Shown: positions 61,313 to 64,000 of the stretch, piece after piece
How positions within the stretch are numbered: the stretch's first letter is position 1
Layout of the letters: every line of letters begins with the position of its first letter
Source of the DNA: Polaromonas sp.
GTDB lineage: Bacteria; Pseudomonadota; Gammaproteobacteria; Burkholderiales; Burkholderiaceae_C
Direction: 5' to 3'
Assembly (NCBI GenBank): GCA_025362315.1
Contig: JANYGP010000040.1
Coordinates: 1 to 64,000 of the forward strand
Length of the DNA: 64,000 nucleotides
The notes under the pieces: generated by a model
Seen by the model: the letters and a program-made list of their open reading frames with translations, nothing else
What the model was told of the DNA's origin: nothing
Databases searched by the model: none
Position numbers and translations under genes: made by a program

Positions 61313-62506
61313 CTACAAGGCCTGTAAACGCTTGAGGGCTGCGTTTAATGTCTCGTCTTTTTTGGCAAAACAAAAGCGTACAAGCCTCTGATCGAACCCA
61401 TTGCCATAAAACGCAGACAGTGGTATCGCAGCAACACCTATCTCGGTGGTTAACCACTTGCAAAATTCCGCTTCATTCAAGTCGCTGACATCTGAAATGT
61501 CAACACACTGGAAATAACTGCCTTCACAAGGCATCAATTTGAATCGTGTTTTGGCCAGACCCGCACGAAACAGATCACGTTTGCGCTGGTAAAAAGCTGG
61601 CAAACCCAGGTAAGCCCCGTCGTTGCCCATGTATTGGGCCAAGCCATACTGCACGGGTGTGTTGACAGTAAAAACATTGAATTGATGCACCTTGCGAAAC
61701 TCGGCGCTGATGGCAGCAGGCGCGGCAACGTAGCCAATCTTCCAGCCAGTGACGTGGTATGTTTTACCAAAGCTGCTAACAATCAGTGACCGGGCAGCCA
61801 GGCCCGGAAAACGTGCAGCGCTTTGATGCATGCGGCCCAGATCTGCATCAAAAACCATGTGCTCGTATACCTCATCACTGATCAGCAAAACTTCAGTGCC
61901 ATGCAGCAGGTCTTGCAGTTTGAGCATGTCTGAATCCGACCAGACGGTTGCGCTGGGGTTGTGCGGCGAATTAACCAGGATCGCGCGGGTTTTCGGGGTG
62001 ATTGCAGCCCTTATTTTGTCAAAGTCTGGCCGGAAAGTGCCGGGTGTGAGCGCCACGCGAACCACAACACCGCCAGCCAGCTCAATGCCTGGCACATAAC
62101 TGTCGTAACAAGGCTCCAGCACAATGACTTCATCTCCCGGGTGGACAACAGCCAGTATGGCCGTGATGATGGCCTGCGTTGCCCCAGCGGTCACGGTAAT
62201 TTCAGTTGTCGGGTTGTAGGTGCGGCCATACAGTTTTTGCAGTTTGCCTGCGATGGCTTCGCGCAGCACTGGCACGCCCGGCATGGGCGGGTACTGGTTA
62301 TGGCCTTTGAGCATGGCCGTGGTTACTGCGTTGATCAGCTCGGGATCGCAATCAAAATCCGGGAAGCCCTGGCCCAGATTGACTGCATCATGCTCAAGCG
62401 CCAGAGCCGACATCACACTGAAAATGGTGGTTCCAACGGCTGGCAGCCGGGACGCAAGTGTGGGGGTGTGTTCAAGCACTGTGTTCATCGGGTTCATCAC
62501 ATTCAT
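61313..62506 (-). CDS. Pyridoxal-phosphate aminotransferase (YbdL-like)
   Basis: 397-residue class I/II aminotransferase. NLGQGFPDFD, NSPHNPSATVWS, DEVYEHMVFD and the PLP-Lys segment SSFGKTYHVTGWKIGYVAAP. It resembles the methionine aminotransferase (YbdL/KAT) group. Downstream of the CysB-like regulator with 7 nt gap, so sulfur amino acid metabolism is suggested. Confidence 0.9.
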   Translation of the reverse strand: MNVMNPMNTVLEHTPTLASRLPAVGTTIFSVMSALALEHDAVNLGQGFPDFDCDPELINAVTTAMLKGHNQYPPMPGVPVLREAIAGKLQKLYGRTYNPTTEITVTAGATQAIITAILAVVHPGDEVIVLEPCYDSYVPGIELAGGVVVRVALTPGTFRPDFDKIRAAITPKTRAILVNSPHNPSATVWSDSDMLKLQDLLHGTEVLLISDEVYEHMVFDADLGRMHQSAARFPGLAARSLIVSSFGKTYHVTGWKIGYVAAPAAISAEFRKVHQFNVFTVNTPVQYGLAQYMGNDGAYLGLPAFYQRKRDLFRAGLAKTRFKLMPCEGSYFQCVDISDVSDLNEAEFCKWLTTEIGVAAIPLSAFYGNGFDQRLVRFCFAKKDETLNAALKRLQAL

Positions 62507-62513
62507 CTGTCAA

Positions 62514-63452
62514 TTAAAAATCGTCCAGCAGGCCAGACATGGCTTTTTCAATCTGGCTACGGGTCAGATCGCTGCTGAGCAGCTCTGCAAATGTAAACAC
62601 AAAGTTGCGAAGGTAAGCACTGCGCTTGAAAGCCACACGCGCGACATTGACACCAAACAGATGGCCCACAGGGATGGCAACCAGATCGTTGTTCGAGCCG
62701 TCATCGCGAATCGCCATTTCAGCCAGCAGGCCCACTCCCAACCCAACCCTGACGTATGTTTTGATGACATCCGAGTCAATGGCTTCCAGGGCAATCCGGG
62801 GTTGCAAATGCCTCGCTGCAAAAGCCTGGTCAATCTTGGTTCGGCCAGTGAAGGACGGGTGGTAGGTAATCAAAGGCTCCAGAGCCAGGTCTTCCAGGGA
62901 AACATCGTTTTTGGTAGCCAGCGGGTGGTTGACTGGCAATACCAGCATGTGCTGCCATTCATAACAGGGTAGGGTGATCAGGTCAGCGTACTGCGTCAGT
63001 GATTCAGTAGCAATGCCAATTTCAGCGACTTCATCCAGCAGCATTTGCGCAACCTGATCCGGCGAGCCCTGGTGCAGGCTGACATTGACTTTTGGAAAGG
63101 CTTGCCGCAACCTGGCAATGGGTTGCGGCAGCACGTACCTGGCTTGGGTGTGCGTTGTTGCAATCGACAAGGTGCCGCTGTCCTGCTTGGAATACTGGTC
63201 CCCGATGCGCCGCAAATTACCCACTTCACGCATGATGAGGTCAATGCTCTTGAGCACGTGCGTCCCCGGCTCGGTGACCCGTTTCAGACGTTTGCCATGG
63301 CGGGCAAAAATCTCAATGCCAAGTTCTTCTTCCAGTTCAATAATGGCTTTGGACACACCCGGTTGGGACGTGTGCAGCGCCTTGGCTGTTTCGGTCAGGT
63401 TGAGGTTGCGCCGAATGGCTTCCTGGACAAATCTGAATTGATGAAGGTTCAT
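62514..63452 (-). CDS. CysB-like LysR regulator
   Basis: 312 residues; LysR helix-turn-helix (NLTETAKALHTSQPGVSKAI) and CysB-type effector domain (TTHTQARYVLPQPI, TYHPSFTGRTKIDQAF). Controls sulfate assimilation or cysteine biosynthesis in response to N- or O-acetylserine. It starts MNLHQFRFVQEAIRRN. It is 18 nt after cbiX on the same strand. Confidence 0.92.
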   Translation of the reverse strand: MNLHQFRFVQEAIRRNLNLTETAKALHTSQPGVSKAIIELEEELGIEIFARHGKRLKRVTEPGTHVLKSIDLIMREVGNLRRIGDQYSKQDSGTLSIATTHTQARYVLPQPIARLRQAFPKVNVSLHQGSPDQVAQMLLDEVAEIGIATESLTQYADLITLPCYEWQHMLVLPVNHPLATKNDVSLEDLALEPLITYHPSFTGRTKIDQAFAARHLQPRIALEAIDSDVIKTYVRVGLGVGLLAEMAIRDDGSNNDLVAIPVGHLFGVNVARVAFKRSAYLRNFVFTFAELLSSDLTRSQIEKAMSGLLDDF

Positions 63453-63470
63453 GGGCTTGGGGTGTTGCTG

Positions 63471-63845
63471 TCACGTCGTTACATGCGGGGCCAGGGCAAT
63501 GTCTGCCATCAACTCAATCAGGGCATTGTTTTCGCCAACGGTGGGCAAAAGCTCAAAGCCATTGGCGGGGTGAGCCGCCCGGATTTGCGCCATCAACAGC
63601 GGCAAGTCCTCCCGTGCATGCTTTCCGACGCCTAAAAATAACGGCAACACCCTTACATTACGGGCGCCAGCAGCTATCAAATCAGAAGCAGCTTCCTGCA
63701 GGGTCGGAGCGCACAGCTCAAGGTAAGCGCAGCGCACCAGCGCTTTTGGATCACGTTTGAGCATGCGCGCTGCAACGGCTTCAATTGGCAGCCGCCACAG
63801 CGAATCACGCGAGCCATGTGCAAAAAGAACAATGCCAGTTGTCAT
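63471..63845 (-). CDS. cbiX: CbiX/SirB-type chelatase
   Basis: 124-residue single-domain chelatase for cobalt or iron insertion into sirohydrochlorin. Catalytic His in GIVLFAHGSRD and second His in FLGVGKHAREDLP. Sirohaem is needed for sulfite reductase, fitting the CysB-like neighbour. A dispersed-motif copy overlays the codons of SDLIAAGARNVRVLPLFLG. Confidence 0.9.
   Translation of the reverse strand: MTTGIVLFAHGSRDSLWRLPIEAVAARMLKRDPKALVRCAYLELCAPTLQEAASDLIAAGARNVRVLPLFLGVGKHAREDLPLLMAQIRAAHPANGFELLPTVGENNALIELMADIALAPHVTT
63632..63687 (-). repeat. Dispersed motif copy 19 (intragenic, cbiX)
   Basis: Minus strand: TCTGATTTGATAGCTGCT, then GGCGCCCGTAATG, then AAGGGTGTTGCCGTTATTTT. The encoded peptide is typical CbiX sequence, not an insertion. 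Codons ATA, GTA, AGG, TTA, TTT stand out. Confidence 0.7.
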
Positions 63846-63869
63846 GTGTTTTGAATTTGATTTGTAATG

Positions 63870-64000
63870 TCAGCGTCTCAGAACCAGCCAGCCAAAAGCA
63901 CCCAGTGAAATAGCCATGTACAGCAAGCCGGGTGTAGCTGCCGCCAGCCAGGGTTGCCAGTTTTGCAGGTTGCCAATATAGCCAAAAACATTGTTCAAAA
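63870..64000 (-). CDS. lptG: LPS export permease LptG, C-terminal end
   Basis: The last 43 codons of a minus-strand gene running off the window: NNVFGYIGNLQNWQPWLAAA, then LLYMAISLGAFGWLVLRR and stop TGA at 63870-63872. This matches the final helix of LptG, the inner-membrane permease of the LptB2FG lipopolysaccharide exporter. Partial. Confidence 0.8.
   Translation of the reverse strand, partial: LNNVFGYIGNLQNWQPWLAAATPGLLYMAISLGAFGWLVLRR

Overview
The window reads as chromosomal DNA of a betaproteobacterium of the order Burkholderiales, most likely family Comamonadaceae (Polaromonas/Rhodoferax-like). The basis is protein character and gene order: phoU-phoB-phoR, trxA-rho-rpmE2, an AddAB-type nuclease-helicase pair, dapA-bamC-MBL hydrolase, parE-lytic transglycosylase-parC, and a cysB-like gene next to cbiX and lptG. 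The genus is inference. All start sites and functions were judged by reading the sequence; no search was run.

Layout. 1-2.9 kb: phosphate regulation (phoU, phoB, phoR). 2.9-6.0 kb: MATE exporter and a GT-C-like membrane protein. 6.1-8.5 kb: rpmE2, rho, trxA. 8.6-14.5 kb: AddB- and AddA-like recombination enzymes. 14.5-18.3 kb: a periplasmic protein, then leuA preceded by a leucine leader peptide and a three-way attenuator, then a PBP7-type peptidase. 18.4-20.9 kb: IclR regulator, the two N-degron transferases (bpt, aat) and tRNA-Asn.

20.9-28.1 kb is an accessory, decaying stretch beginning at the tRNA-Asn: a DUF6499/DUF2285-like protein, a broken IS5-family transposase, a HigA-like antitoxin stub, a RelE/ParE-type toxin-antitoxin pair, a VapBC pair plus a truncated second vapC, and a secreted hydrolase pseudogene with two amber stops. 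28.1-35.5 kb is a phenylacetate catabolic cluster (paaX divergent from paaABCDE-paaG-paaK-paaI) with a visible PaaX-type operator. It lacks paaZ, paaF, paaH and paaJ, so the lower pathway must be elsewhere. 35.8-38.3 kb: an SDR, a scar made of two gene remnants, and two thioesterases. 38.4-43.4 kb: an Atm1-like ABC exporter, an SDR epimerase lacking its catalytic Tyr, a Y-family polymerase and a cytochrome c. 43.6-46.4 kb: an unusual exported cluster (DUF3034 outer-membrane-like protein, secreted truncated globin, cupredoxin-like protein, TPR protein). 46.4-54.5 kb: SlyD-like isomerase, RoxA-like oxygenase, lipoprotein, MBL hydrolase, bamC, dapA, methyltransferase, a 43-residue membrane protein and an MFS carrier. 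54.6-59.9 kb: topoisomerase IV. 60-64 kb: an unknown protein, methionine-type aminotransferase, CysB-like regulator, CbiX and the end of lptG.

The most striking signal crosses all of this. A degenerate motif of about 55-60 bp, with core AGCTGCTTGCGC followed by GGGCTA..GGC, occurs about 19 times in both orientations. Eight copies lie inside intact genes. In at least two of these (paaE, cbiX) the motif bases encode residues typical of the protein family, with no inserted peptide. This looks like sequence overlaid on genes rather than inserted into them, and is the best candidate here for something undescribed.
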